Position numbers and translations under genes: made by a program
The notes under the pieces: model-generated
Database searches by the model: none
What the model saw: the letters and a program-made list of their open reading frames with translations, nothing else
Told to the model about the DNA's origin: nothing
NCBI GenBank assembly: GCA_034376725.1
Contig: JAXMJH010000023.1
Location: forward strand, 1 to 59,838
Length of the DNA stretch: 59,838 bases
Reading direction: 5' to 3'
Source: UBA11164 sp034376725
Lineage (GTDB): Bacteria; Pseudomonadota; Gammaproteobacteria; Xanthomonadales; Xanthomonadaceae
Shown here: one piece after another, positions 25,428 to 33,828 of the stretch
How positions within the stretch are numbered: position 1 is the stretch's first letter
Layout of the letters: each line of letters begins with the position of its first letter

Positions 25428-26320
25428 ATCTTTCCGCCGCGCAGTACTGGGAGTTGACCAAGCCGCGCGTGGTGGCACTTATCGTGTTCACTGCGGTGGT
25501 CGGCATGCTGCTGGCAGTGCCCGGCGTGCCGCCGTGGCGGGCGGTGGTGTTCGGCAGCCTGGGTATCTGGCTGGCGGCCGCTTCGGCGGCGGCCATCAAT
25601 CACCTGCTCGACCGGCGCATCGACGCGCTCATGGCCCGCACCGCGCAGCGGCCACTGCCGACCGGCGGGCTGAACACCACCCAGGTACTGGTATTCGCCC
25701 TGGCGCTGGGCGCGGCGTCGATGGCGCTGCTGGTCTGGCAGGTCAATGCGCTCACCGCCTGGCTGACGTTCGGCTCGCTGATCGGCTACGCGATCGTCTA
25801 CACCGGCTTTCTCAAGCGCGCCACCCCGCAGAACATCGTCATCGGCGGCCTGGCCGGCGCCGCGCCGCCGGCACTCGGCTGGGTCGCGGTGACCGGCGAA
25901 CTGCATCCCTACGCGCTGCTGCTGGTGCTGATCATTTTCGTCTGGACGCCGCCGCACTTCTGGGCGCTGGCGATTTTCCGGCGCGACGACTACGCCAAGG
26001 CGATGATCCCGATGCTGCCGGTGGTCTACGGCGTCACCTACACACGCTGGCAGATTCTGTTCTACACCGTGCTGCTGGTCGCGGTGACCGTGTTGCCCTG
26101 GGCAACCGGCATGAGCGGCCTGTTCTACCTCGGCGGCGCGCTGGTGCTGGGCGGGGTGTTCATCTACTACGCCATACGGCTGATCAATCCGCCAGGCGAA
26201 ATGTACGCCATGAAGGTGTTCAGCTATTCGATCGTCTACCTGATGGCGCTGTTCGCCTTTCTGCTGGCCGACCACTGGCTGTTGACTCCTGCATTTCCCG
26301 TTGAGCCACCGAACGGCTGA
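25424..26320 (+). CDS. ctaB: Protoheme IX farnesyltransferase (heme O synthase)
   Basis: Adds farnesyl to protoheme to make heme O, the substrate of CtaA. 298 residues, nine transmembrane helices, UbiA superfamily. The prenyl-binding aspartate motif is NHLLDRRIDALMARTAQRPLP (first part shown as LLDRRIDALMART), and the second is HFWALAIFRRDDYAKA. YAIVYTGFLKRATPQNIVIGG is also typical. It ends the oxidase locus and converges on the S9 peptidase gene, 22 bases away. Confidence 0.95.
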   Translation: MNLSAAQYWELTKPRVVALIVFTAVVGMLLAVPGVPPWRAVVFGSLGIWLAAASAAAINHLLDRRIDALMARTAQRPLPTGGLNTTQVLVFALALGAASMALLVWQVNALTAWLTFGSLIGYAIVYTGFLKRATPQNIVIGGLAGAAPPALGWVAVTGELHPYALLLVLIIFVWTPPHFWALAIFRRDDYAKAMIPMLPVVYGVTYTRWQILFYTVLLVAVTVLPWATGMSGLFYLGGALVLGGVFIYYAIRLINPPGEMYAMKVFSYSIVYLMALFAFLLADHWLLTPAFPVEPPNG

Positions 26321-26342
26321 GTGCGGTCGGCCAGCCCCCGGA

Positions 26343-28313
26343 TCAGCCATCGCCCGACGCGGCCAGCAAATGCCGGCGCCAGAATGCTGCGCTGGCGGCA
26401 TTGAAGTAGTCGCGGTTCGGCTTGCGCGTGAAGCCGTGGCCCTCGTCGGTGAACAGCAGATACCAGACCTCGACGCCGTTGCCGGTCACGGCATCGGCTA
26501 TCCGCCGTGCCTCCTCGGCCGGCACGCGCGGATCGTTGGCGCCGTGGGCGACGAACAGGGGTTTGCGAATGCGCTCGGACATGTTCAGCGGCGAGATGCG
26601 CGACAGGAACGCGCGCATCGCGGCATCGCGCTCGTCGCCGTACTCGGCCCGGCGCAGGTCGCGCCGGTGCACGCTGGTGTTTTCCAGAAAGGTGACGAAG
26701 TGCGAAATGCCCACCGCGCTGGCACCGGCGCGCAGCCGATCGGCGTAATGCGCCATCGCGGCCAGCGCCAGGTAGCCGCCGTAGCTGGCGCCGCTGACCC
26801 CGACCCGGTCGGCGTCGAGCTCCGGCTGACGTTCGATCCAGTCCAGCAGTGCCCCGACATCGCGCACAGCGTCCTCGCGCTTGCGGCCGTCGTCCAGCCG
26901 CAGGTAGCTCCTGCCGTAGCCGGAGGAGCCGCGCACATTGGGCACCAGTATGGCGATACCCAGCTCGTTGACCAGATACTGGATGGTCGCGCTGTAGGTG
27001 GGCCGCGCCTGGATCTCCGGTCCGCCGTGCAGAATGATAAGCACCGGATGGCCGGCGCCGTCGACGGCGCGGTCTGGCCGGTAGTAGAAGGCCGGTATCC
27101 TGCGCCGCCAGCGCTCGGTGTTGCGGTCGAAACTGGGAAAGGTGATCTGCTCGGGCGAAACGGCGGGCGTGGCATCCGGATGCGCGGCGGGCGCTGTCCA
27201 TGGCACGAGTTTGCGATCATCAATCCGCAGCGACCAGACCATCGGCGGATCGGCGGGCGTGGACAGCGTCAGGGCCAGCGCGTCGCCCGAAGGCGAAAAA
27301 TCACCCAGGGCGACTACGCCATCGGGTAGCTCGGCCAGCTTGATCCGACGATGGCCGGGCACGGTGCGCAGGTGCAGCCGACTGTAGCCGTCCTCATTGC
27401 TGACGAAGGCCAGGTGCCGGCCGTCGGGCGAGAGCGCGAAATCCTCGATATCCCAGTCGATATTGCGACTGAGCAGGCGGCGACGCCCGCTGGCCAGATC
27501 GAGATGATAGAGCCGGCGAAATTCACCGTCCTCGTCGGCAATGTAGTAAACGCCCCGGCCATCGGGCGCGAACGCGCTGCGGCCGTAATAGGTCGGCGCC
27601 TCGGGATCGCGCAGCGGCGCGCGCTCGCCGGTATCCACCCGCACCAGCCACGGCCGCGAGTGGGTGAGCGAGAAAATCTCGCGGACCAGCAACAGCCGGT
27701 CATCGGGCGACCAGTCCTGAACCAGCCAGCCGCCGCCGGTCGCCAGCAAGGGCCGACTCTCGCCGTCGGCAGTCATGATCCGCACGCCGCCGTCGCTGCC
27801 GTTCGGATGGCTGCTGGTGTAGGCAAACCGCCGACCGTCGCGCGCCCAGACCGCGCCCTGGTTGCGGCCCTCGCCATCGCTCAGCCGCCGGGCCTGATTG
27901 GTCGCCAGATCGTAGTAGTACAGCTGCCAATCCTCGGAGCCGCCGCTGTCCTTGCCGAACACGAATCCCTCGCCGCCCTGGCGCGGGACGGCGACCGAAG
28001 CGATCGGATCGGAGTAGGCGGTGATCCGCTCGGGCGCGGCGCCCGCTGCTGCGAGCCGGAAAATCTGCGCGCTGTCGCCCAGCCGTCCGGCGACCAGCAT
28101 CTGATCGTCGTCCAGCCAACCGGCAAAGCTCATGCCGCCGCCGCGATCGTAGCGCGCGATTGCAGCCGACAGCTCGGGTGCCAGCGCAGGAATGTTCTCG
28201 ACGATCCGGTTGGCCGCGGCCGATGCGTCGTCCGCAGCCGCCTGCGCCCTGCCTCCGGCCGGCGCAGCGGCACCGAGCGCGAACAGCAGACAGAGGGCGA
28301 AACGTGTGGCCAT
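26343..28313 (-). CDS. S9 family peptidase (prolyl oligopeptidase type), exported
   Basis: Serine peptidase that trims short peptides, probably in the periplasm. 656 residues: a signal peptide (1-24), a beta-propeller from about 50 to 390 with repeated WAPDGRR/LSPDGRHLAF blades (for instance FALSPDGRHLAFVSNEDG), and an alpha/beta hydrolase domain. The catalytic triad is Ser510 in SGASYGGYLAL, Asp in HGANDPRVP and His in DEGHGFTRK. It lies 56 bases downstream of dnaG in the same direction and may be read from that promoter. Confidence 0.92.
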   Translation of the reverse strand: MATRFALCLLFALGAAAPAGGRAQAAADDASAAANRIVENIPALAPELSAAIARYDRGGGMSFAGWLDDDQMLVAGRLGDSAQIFRLAAAGAAPERITAYSDPIASVAVPRQGGEGFVFGKDSGGSEDWQLYYYDLATNQARRLSDGEGRNQGAVWARDGRRFAYTSSHPNGSDGGVRIMTADGESRPLLATGGGWLVQDWSPDDRLLLVREIFSLTHSRPWLVRVDTGERAPLRDPEAPTYYGRSAFAPDGRGVYYIADEDGEFRRLYHLDLASGRRRLLSRNIDWDIEDFALSPDGRHLAFVSNEDGYSRLHLRTVPGHRRIKLAELPDGVVALGDFSPSGDALALTLSTPADPPMVWSLRIDDRKLVPWTAPAAHPDATPAVSPEQITFPSFDRNTERWRRRIPAFYYRPDRAVDGAGHPVLIILHGGPEIQARPTYSATIQYLVNELGIAILVPNVRGSSGYGRSYLRLDDGRKREDAVRDVGALLDWIERQPELDADRVGVSGASYGGYLALAAMAHYADRLRAGASAVGISHFVTFLENTSVHRRDLRRAEYGDERDAAMRAFLSRISPLNMSERIRKPLFVAHGANDPRVPAEEARRIADAVTGNGVEVWYLLFTDEGHGFTRKPNRDYFNAASAAFWRRHLLAASGDG

Positions 28314-28369
28314 GACCAGTAGAGTAGCGCCGCCCGTCGAGAGTTTCCCGGGCTCGCCGGAGGGGCGGT

Positions 28370-30085
28370 TCAGAATGACCTGAGCAGGGCGCGCAGCTCG
28401 GCCTTTTCGGCCGCGTCGAGCGCGCCCTCACGCTGCCGCTGGCTGAGTTCGGATACCCGCTGGTCGATGGTCAGCCGATCGAGCCGGGCCAGCGCGTCGA
28501 AGAACTCCGTGCGCCAGGCCGCCGGCGTGCCCGGAAAGCTGGACAAGGCCAGTTTCTGCAGCGCCTCGGCCTGGGGGTGCTCGGCAAGGTGCTCCAGCAG
28601 GGCTCCGGTGGTCAGCCCGGGGCGCTCGCGAATCAACTGGATGAGCGTCATCAGCAACTCGATGCCCGGCTGACGCAGCGCGGCGAACAGATAGGGCGGC
28701 TCGATCTCGGTGGCCAGCGCCGGCTGCTGGAGCAACAGCGCGATGGCGGTGCGCACCAGACTTCGGCGCGGCGCGGCGCCCGGTGTTGCCCGCAGGCGGG
28801 TTGGCGCCGGATTCGACAGGCCGCGCACCGCCGCGCCCACGCCGGTCAGCTCGGTGAGGCGCTGCTGCATCAGGTCGCGAAACGCGCCTTCGGGAATCTG
28901 CGCCAGAAACGGCTTGGCGCGCTCGGCCAGCCGCGCCTTGCCGTCGAGCGTGCCCAGCGCAACATCGCGCGACAGCTCGTCGAAGAAGTACTGGCTGAGC
29001 GGCGTTGCGCGCTGGAGATGTTCGTCGAATCCGGCAGCGCCTTCCTCGCGCACCAGGCTGTCCGGGTCCTGGCCCTCAGGCAGGAACAGAAAATACGCCT
29101 GCCGGCCGTCGCGCAGCCTGGGCAATACCGATTCCAGCGCCCGCCACGCCGCCGCGCGGCCGGCGCGATCGCCATCGAAGCAGAAATACACGTCGGGCGC
29201 GTTGCGAAACAGCAACTCGGCGTGATCGGCCGTGGTGGCGGTGCCGAGGGTGGCCACCGCGGTGTCGATGCCGTGCTGAAACAGCGCGACCACATCCATG
29301 TAGCCCTCGACCACGATCAGCCGGGGAATCCGGCTGTGCGCCTGGCGCACCTGCCACAAGCCGTACAGCTCCCGGCCCTTGTGGAACAGCGGCGTTTCCG
29401 GGGAATTGAGGTATTTCGGGCCATCGTCCTTTTCCAGCACCCGGCCGCCGAAGGCGATCACCCGACCGCGCCGGTCGTGGATCGGAAAGATCACCCGGTC
29501 GCGGAACTTGTCGTAGACCCGACCGGCGTCGTTGCGCGACAGCAGCCCGACCTTCTCCAGCTGCGCCAGCCGGCCGACATCGGTGCCCAGCGCGTTCTTC
29601 AGCGCCTCCCATCCATCCGGCGCATAGCCGATGGCAAACCGTGCCTGGTTGGCGGCATCCACGCCGCGCCGCTGCAGGTAGGCACGCGCCTTGGCGCTGG
29701 ATTCGAGCTGCTTGCTGAAGAACCGGGCCGCCGACGCGCAGGTAGCCACCAATTCGTCGAAGTCGCCGCGCTGATGCTGGCTTCGGGTTTCGCGCGGGAC
29801 CTCCATCCCGGCACGCCTGGCGAGTTCCTCGACGGCATCGAGAAACTCCATGCGATCGTACTGCATGAGAAAACTGATCGCCGTGCCGTGCGCGCCGCAC
29901 CCGAAGCAGTGGTAGAACTGCTTGGTCGGGCTGACCGTGAAGCTCGGCGAGCGCTCGTCGTGAAACGGGCACAGCGCCGTGTGTTCGCGGCCGGCGCGCT
30001 TGAGCGCCACGCGCGCGCCAACCACCTCGACAATATCGGTGCGCGCCAGCAACTCGTCGATGAAGGCGTCGGGGATTCGGGACAT
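28370..30085 (-). CDS. dnaG: DNA primase
   Basis: Makes RNA primers for DNA replication, recruited by the DnaB helicase. 571 residues. The zinc-binding head is CPFHDERSPSF followed by FYHCFGCGAHG (CHCC type). The TOPRIM core has IVVEGYMDVVALFQHG and the acidic CFDGDRAGRAAA. The C-terminal helicase-binding part (about 430-571) is shorter and less conserved. The ATG at 30085 gives SRIPDAFIDELLARTDIV, the family start. The rpsU and rpoD genes that usually flank dnaG are not here; a repeat element lies upstream. Confidence 0.96.
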   Translation of the reverse strand: MSRIPDAFIDELLARTDIVEVVGARVALKRAGREHTALCPFHDERSPSFTVSPTKQFYHCFGCGAHGTAISFLMQYDRMEFLDAVEELARRAGMEVPRETRSQHQRGDFDELVATCASAARFFSKQLESSAKARAYLQRRGVDAANQARFAIGYAPDGWEALKNALGTDVGRLAQLEKVGLLSRNDAGRVYDKFRDRVIFPIHDRRGRVIAFGGRVLEKDDGPKYLNSPETPLFHKGRELYGLWQVRQAHSRIPRLIVVEGYMDVVALFQHGIDTAVATLGTATTADHAELLFRNAPDVYFCFDGDRAGRAAAWRALESVLPRLRDGRQAYFLFLPEGQDPDSLVREEGAAGFDEHLQRATPLSQYFFDELSRDVALGTLDGKARLAERAKPFLAQIPEGAFRDLMQQRLTELTGVGAAVRGLSNPAPTRLRATPGAAPRRSLVRTAIALLLQQPALATEIEPPYLFAALRQPGIELLMTLIQLIRERPGLTTGALLEHLAEHPQAEALQKLALSSFPGTPAAWRTEFFDALARLDRLTIDQRVSELSQRQREGALDAAEKAELRALLRSF

Positions 30086-30109
30086 TCGACTAGTGTAGTG
30101 CCGCAACCT

Positions 30110-30470
30110 GTTTGGAACTTAAGCACCGGGCTTCATTTAGCTTTGTTTCGGCTGCTCTTGCTCTTGCTCTTGCTCTTGCTTTTCTGAAACTCGTTCGTCT
30201 CGCACCGAGCAGCGGAGCCGGGCTCGGGGGAAAGGCGCCCGTGTTTGAGGCCATGGATGGCCGCGGTCGGCCGCTACGAGGCTGCGCCTTCGCTTCGCTC
30301 GGTGGCGCCGGCCCGAGTCCGGCGAGCAGCGCAGGGCACCGCGCGGGCTTCCTCCGCGCGGTGCGAGACGGGGTGTCCTGCTCTTTGGTTACGTTCTCTT
30401 GGACAAGCAAGAGAACGTAACTCGCTGCCCGCAGGGCAGTGAAAGCCTTTGCCTTTGCTTTGGCTTTGGC
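30110..30470 (+). repeat. Xanthomonad-style dispersed element with hairpin and TTGCTC/GCTTTG runs
   Basis: The gap between dnaG and rplM (30086-30735) starts with (TTGCTC)n at about 30155-30180, then a GC-rich middle, then a long inverted repeat with 14-base arms GTTACGTTCTCTTG / CAAGAGAACGTAAC at 30388-30421 around a 6-base loop, and ends in GCTTTG-like runs at 30447-30475. The ends are thus rough complements in composition. An open frame of 100 codons covers it but is low complexity. I recall near-identical hairpins scattered in Xanthomonadales genomes; copy number here must be checked. From 30475 to 30652 nothing else is recognised. Confidence 0.62.
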
Positions 30471-30652
30471 TCTGGCCGCAACGTCTATCGCCCAACTTTA
30501 CGCGTACGTCCCGGCAAGTAGGCAAAACTACGCCAGCAACCTGCCGGATTTCGGTCGGCCGGGGCGCGAATCGGTGTCGCCGGGCCGGGATTGCGCTTCG
30601 GTCGCTGGCTACCCAGAGGCGCCCGGTCGGGTTGTCGAACTGTGAACTGCAC

Positions 30653-30681
30653 TTGCGTAGCGGCCGGAGTTTGGCTACAAT
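30653..30681 (+). promoter_or_regulatory. Sigma-70 promoter of rplM-rpsI
   Basis: TTGCGT at 30653-30658 and TACAAT at 30676-30681 with an ideal 17-base spacer, 54 bases before the rplM start. The leader has CCGG-rich complementary pieces (TCCGG and CCGGA) just before the start codon that could form a small hairpin. Confidence 0.7.
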
Positions 30682-30735
30682 TCCGCTTCTTTTTTCCTGG
30701 ACCTCATTCCGGCAGTGTCCGGATCCGGAGTAGAC

Positions 30736-31164
30736 ATGAAGACTTTCAGCGCCAAGGGCGAAACCGTTCAGCGCGACTGGTACGTCGTCGACGCCAGCGG
30801 CAAGACTCTGGGCCGGCTGTGCTCCGAACTCGCCCGCAGGCTGCGCGGCAAGCACAAGCCGGTTTTCACCCCGCACGTCGACACCGGCGATTATCTGGTC
30901 GTGATCAACGCGGAAAAAATCTCGGTGACCGGCAAGAAGCTCAGCGACAAGCTGTATCACCGTTTTACCGGCTACGTCGGCAATCTGAAGACCCAGACCC
31001 TGTCGCAGGTTCTCGACCGGCATCCCGAGCGCGCGATCGAAATCGCCGTCAAGGGCATGCTGCCGAAAACCCCGCTGGGCCGGGCGATGTACCGCAAGCT
31101 CAAGGTCTACAAGGGCTCCGAGCACCCGCACAGCGCCCAGCAGCCTCAGGTGCTGGACATCTAA
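30736..31164 (+). CDS. rplM: 50S ribosomal protein L13
   Basis: Early-assembling protein of the large ribosomal subunit, binding 23S rRNA. 142 residues, the standard length, from MKTFSAKGETVQRDWYVVDA to HSAQQPQVLDI. Landmarks: GKTLGRLCSELARRLRGK, FTPHVDTGDYLVVINAEK and HRFTGYVGNLK. A GGAG site precedes the ATG at 30736. It is followed 64 bases later by rpsI, the universal pair. Confidence 0.98.
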   Translation: MKTFSAKGETVQRDWYVVDASGKTLGRLCSELARRLRGKHKPVFTPHVDTGDYLVVINAEKISVTGKKLSDKLYHRFTGYVGNLKTQTLSQVLDRHPERAIEIAVKGMLPKTPLGRAMYRKLKVYKGSEHPHSAQQPQVLDI

Positions 31165-31228
31165 GGCGAATCAATCGCTACAGTCCGCGCAGTTGCGCGG
31201 TCACTCAAAACAAGTCAGGTCTCCATCC

Positions 31229-31621
31229 ATGGCAGTTCAGCAGAATTACGGCACCGGCCGCCGCAAGTCCTCCACCGCTCGCGTGTTCCTGCGTCCGGGC
31301 ACCGGCCAGATCGTCGTCAACGGCCGTCCGTTGGACGAGTTCTTCGGTCGTGAAACCGCGCGCATGATCGTCCGCCAGCCGCTGGGCGTGACCGAGCTGG
31401 GCGAAAAGTTCGACATCAAGGCGACCGTCGCCGGCGGTGGCAGCACCGGCCAGGCCGGCGCCATCCGGCTGGGTCTGGCGCGCGCCCTGGTCGAGTACGA
31501 CGAGACGCTCAAGACCAGCCTGCGCAAGGCTGGCCTGATGACCCGCGACGCCCGCGAAGTCGAGCGCAAGAAGGTGGGTCTGCACAAGGCACGTCGCGCC
31601 ACCCAGTTCTCCAAGCGCTGA
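31229..31621 (+). CDS. rpsI: 30S ribosomal protein S9
   Basis: Small-subunit protein whose C-terminal tail reaches the P-site tRNA. 130 residues, starting MAVQQNYGTGRRKSSTARVF and ending in the invariant KKVGLHKARRATQFSKR. Start at 31229 fits the family. Second gene of the rplM operon. Confidence 0.98.
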   Translation: MAVQQNYGTGRRKSSTARVFLRPGTGQIVVNGRPLDEFFGRETARMIVRQPLGVTELGEKFDIKATVAGGGSTGQAGAIRLGLARALVEYDETLKTSLRKAGLMTRDAREVERKKVGLHKARRATQFSKR

Positions 31622-31714
31622 TTCATCATCCGGCGGCAGCGACGCGTCCGAGGCGTCGCCGACGACCGCAGCGCCGGGCGATGGTTGCATTGCCCGCAAG
31701 CGATTCCAGCACTT

Positions 31715-31788
31715 AGGGGGATCGTCTAATGGTAGGACAACGGACTCTGACTCCGTCAATCTAGGTTCGAATCCTAGTCCCCCTGCCA
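31715..31788 (+). tRNA. tRNA-Gln (anticodon CTG)
   Basis: A 74-base cloverleaf with CCA encoded. Acceptor arms are AGGGGGA (31715-31721) and TCCCCCT before GCCA. The anticodon arm is ACGGA-CTCTGAC-TCCGT, giving anticodon CTG. The T arm has CTAGGTTCGAATCCTAG. It reads CAG codons. A strong terminator follows at once. Confidence 0.96.
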
Positions 31789-31794
31789 CACATG

Positions 31795-31823
31795 AAAGCC
31801 CCGCGAAAGCGGGGCTTTTTTGT
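31795..31823 (+). terminator. Rho-independent terminator after tRNA-Gln
   Basis: AAAGCCCCGC, loop GAAA, GCGGGGCTTT with further T residues: a ten-pair stem with a stable tetraloop and U-tail, seven bases after the tRNA. The gap onward to 32121 (about 300 bases) holds no gene; TACAAT at 32028-32033 may be the -10 box of the next operon. Confidence 0.92.
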
Positions 31824-32121
31824 TTTCGTGACGGGCGCCGGGCAGTTGGCCGGACTGAAGGGGGCTGTCCAAGCGCTCAATGTTTCCGTCGATTCCTGAC
31901 CGGGAGCGTCGAGCATCCGCCTGTCGAGCGTCGATAAACCCGCTCTCTCACACTCGACTGTTCGCCTCGATCGCTGCTTCCGCGCACACACTTCGCCTCG
32001 TGTGGCTGGATCAGCGGCGCAAACGATTACAATGACGGAAACCGGCGCCCGCGAGCCGAACAGCGGTCGCCAAGACATGAATGACACCGGAGCCGATCCG
32101 GTGCCCAGCTGGGGAGAGGCG

Positions 32122-33102
32122 ATGAAACTGGGATCCTTGAAGGAAGGCGGTCGCGACGGCACGCTGATCGTCGTCAGTCGTGACCTGAGCCAGGCGGTAA
32201 AGGCCACGGGCATCGCCGATACCCTCCAGCAGGCGCTGGAAGGCTGGCAGGACATCGCGCCCCGGTTGAACGCGCTCAGCGCCGATCTCAATGCCGGTAC
32301 CGCAGCCGGCAGCTTCGCCCTCGATCCCGCCGCCTTGGCCGCGCCTTTGCCGCGCGCCTACGAGTTCGTCGACGGTTCGGCCTATCTGCCGCATGTCGAA
32401 CGCGTTCGCAAGGCGCGGGGCGCGGAAGTGCCCGACTCGTTCTACAGCGATCCGCTGATGTACCAGGCGACCAGCGCCGGCTTCCTCGGCCCGCGCGATC
32501 CGGTGGTGGTCGGCGACGAATCCTACGGGATCGATCTGGAAGCCGAGATCGTGGTGGTGACCGACGATGTGCCGATGGCGGTTTCTCCCGCCCAGGCCGC
32601 CAGCCACATTCAGCTGGTCGGGTTGATCAACGATGTTTCGCTGCGCAATCTGATTCCCGGCGAGCTGGCCAAGGGCTTCGGGTTTCTGCAGTCCAAGCCG
32701 CGTTCGGCGCTCAGCCCGGTGCTGGTCACGCCCGACGAGCTGGGCGATGCCTGGCGCGAGAACAAGGTGCATCGCCCGCTGGTCACCCACATCAATGGCG
32801 CCTGGTTCGGCGCGCCCGAGGCCGGGGTCGACATGCAGTTCGACTTCGCCCAGCTGGTCGCCCATGCCGCCAGGACCCGACCGCTGTCGGCCGGCACCCT
32901 GGTCGGTTCGGGTACGGTCGCCAATCAGGACACCAGCCTCGGCGCCTCGTGTTTCGCGGAGAAGCGCACCGTGGAAACGCTGGAATCCGGAAAGCCGATC
33001 ACGCCGTTCATGACCTTCGGCGATACCCTGCGCATTGAAATGTTCGATGAGCAGGACAACAGTATCTTCGGCGCGATCGAACAGCGCATCATCCAGGCCT
33101 GA
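32122..33102 (+). CDS. Fumarylacetoacetate hydrolase family protein
   Basis: Last step of tyrosine/homogentisate breakdown: splits fumarylacetoacetate into fumarate and acetoacetate. 326 residues, matching the bacterial FAH with a small N-terminal domain. The catalytic region includes FYSDPLMYQATSAGFLGPRD, the metal ligands in YGIDLEAEIVVVTDDVP and LINDVSLRNLIPGEL, and later GTVANQDTS. The start at 32122 is chosen for GGGGAGAGG seven bases before it and because MKLGSLKEGGRDGTLIVVS is the family start; an upstream extension is possible but atypical. The isomerase gene for the previous step follows 51 bases later; homogentisate dioxygenase is not in the window. Confidence 0.9.
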   Translation: MKLGSLKEGGRDGTLIVVSRDLSQAVKATGIADTLQQALEGWQDIAPRLNALSADLNAGTAAGSFALDPAALAAPLPRAYEFVDGSAYLPHVERVRKARGAEVPDSFYSDPLMYQATSAGFLGPRDPVVVGDESYGIDLEAEIVVVTDDVPMAVSPAQAASHIQLVGLINDVSLRNLIPGELAKGFGFLQSKPRSALSPVLVTPDELGDAWRENKVHRPLVTHINGAWFGAPEAGVDMQFDFAQLVAHAARTRPLSAGTLVGSGTVANQDTSLGASCFAEKRTVETLESGKPITPFMTFGDTLRIEMFDEQDNSIFGAIEQRIIQA

Positions 33103-33153
33103 ACGTAGATTGCCCAGCGTCGTCGCCCCGACTCGAGGTGCAGGAGAAGCCCG

Positions 33154-33816
33154 ATGACCGGACTCACGCTTTACAGCTACTGGCGATCCAGCGCGGCGTA
33201 TCGCGTGCGCATTGCGCTGAATCTGAAGCAGTTGCCGCACAGGATCGTTCCGGTCAATCTGATCAACGATGGCGGCGAGCAGCATGCTGAGGCCTATCGC
33301 GCACTCAATCCGCAGCAGCTGGTGCCGGTGCTTCAACACGGCAATCGCAGTATCTGCCAGTCCCTGGCGATCATGGAATATCTGGATGAGACCTGGCCGG
33401 AACAGCCCTTGCTGCCATCGACCGCGCGCGAGCGTGCCCGGGTGCGCTCGCTGGCCCAGGCGGTTGCCTGCGACATCCATCCGCTGAACAATCTTCGGGT
33501 TCTGCAGTTCTTCAAGAACGACTGGCAGGTGCCGCAGAGCGAACGCGACGACTGGGCGCGACACTGGATTCACACCGGATTTCTGGCCATCGAGCAATGG
33601 CTGTCGGAAAACCCCTCGACCGGCGAATTCTGCGAGGGCGAGCGCCCGGGGCTGGCCGACTGCTGTCTGGTGCCCCAGGTCTACAACGCACACCGATTCA
33701 ACGTGGCGATGGAGGCATTCCCCACCATCGCCAGGATCGATGCCAGTTGCCTCGCGCTGCCGGCTTTCGAGGCGGCCCGACCGGAGCGCCAGGCTGACGC
33801 CCCGCCCGGAAGTTGA
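33154..33816 (+). CDS. maiA: Maleylacetoacetate isomerase
   Basis: Glutathione-dependent isomerase of the zeta GST class, turning maleylacetoacetate into fumarylacetoacetate. 220 residues: the zeta signature SYWRSSAAYRVRIALN holds the active serine and cysteine-equivalent region, NPQQLVPVL and SLAIMEYLDETWP complete the thioredoxin half, and the helical half ends LADCCLVPQVYNAHRF. GGAGAAG precedes the start. It forms an operon with the hydrolase gene and converges on pilU with 12 bases between stops. Confidence 0.95.
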   Translation: MTGLTLYSYWRSSAAYRVRIALNLKQLPHRIVPVNLINDGGEQHAEAYRALNPQQLVPVLQHGNRSICQSLAIMEYLDETWPEQPLLPSTARERARVRSLAQAVACDIHPLNNLRVLQFFKNDWQVPQSERDDWARHWIHTGFLAIEQWLSENPSTGEFCEGERPGLADCCLVPQVYNAHRFNVAMEAFPTIARIDASCLALPAFEAARPERQADAPPGS

Positions 33817-33828
33817 GCGGTCAGCGGC

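Noticed and set aside
30112..30420. A 102-codon frame over the dispersed element
   Set aside because: Its sequence follows from TTGCTC repeats and the hairpin; such frames arise wherever the element lands.
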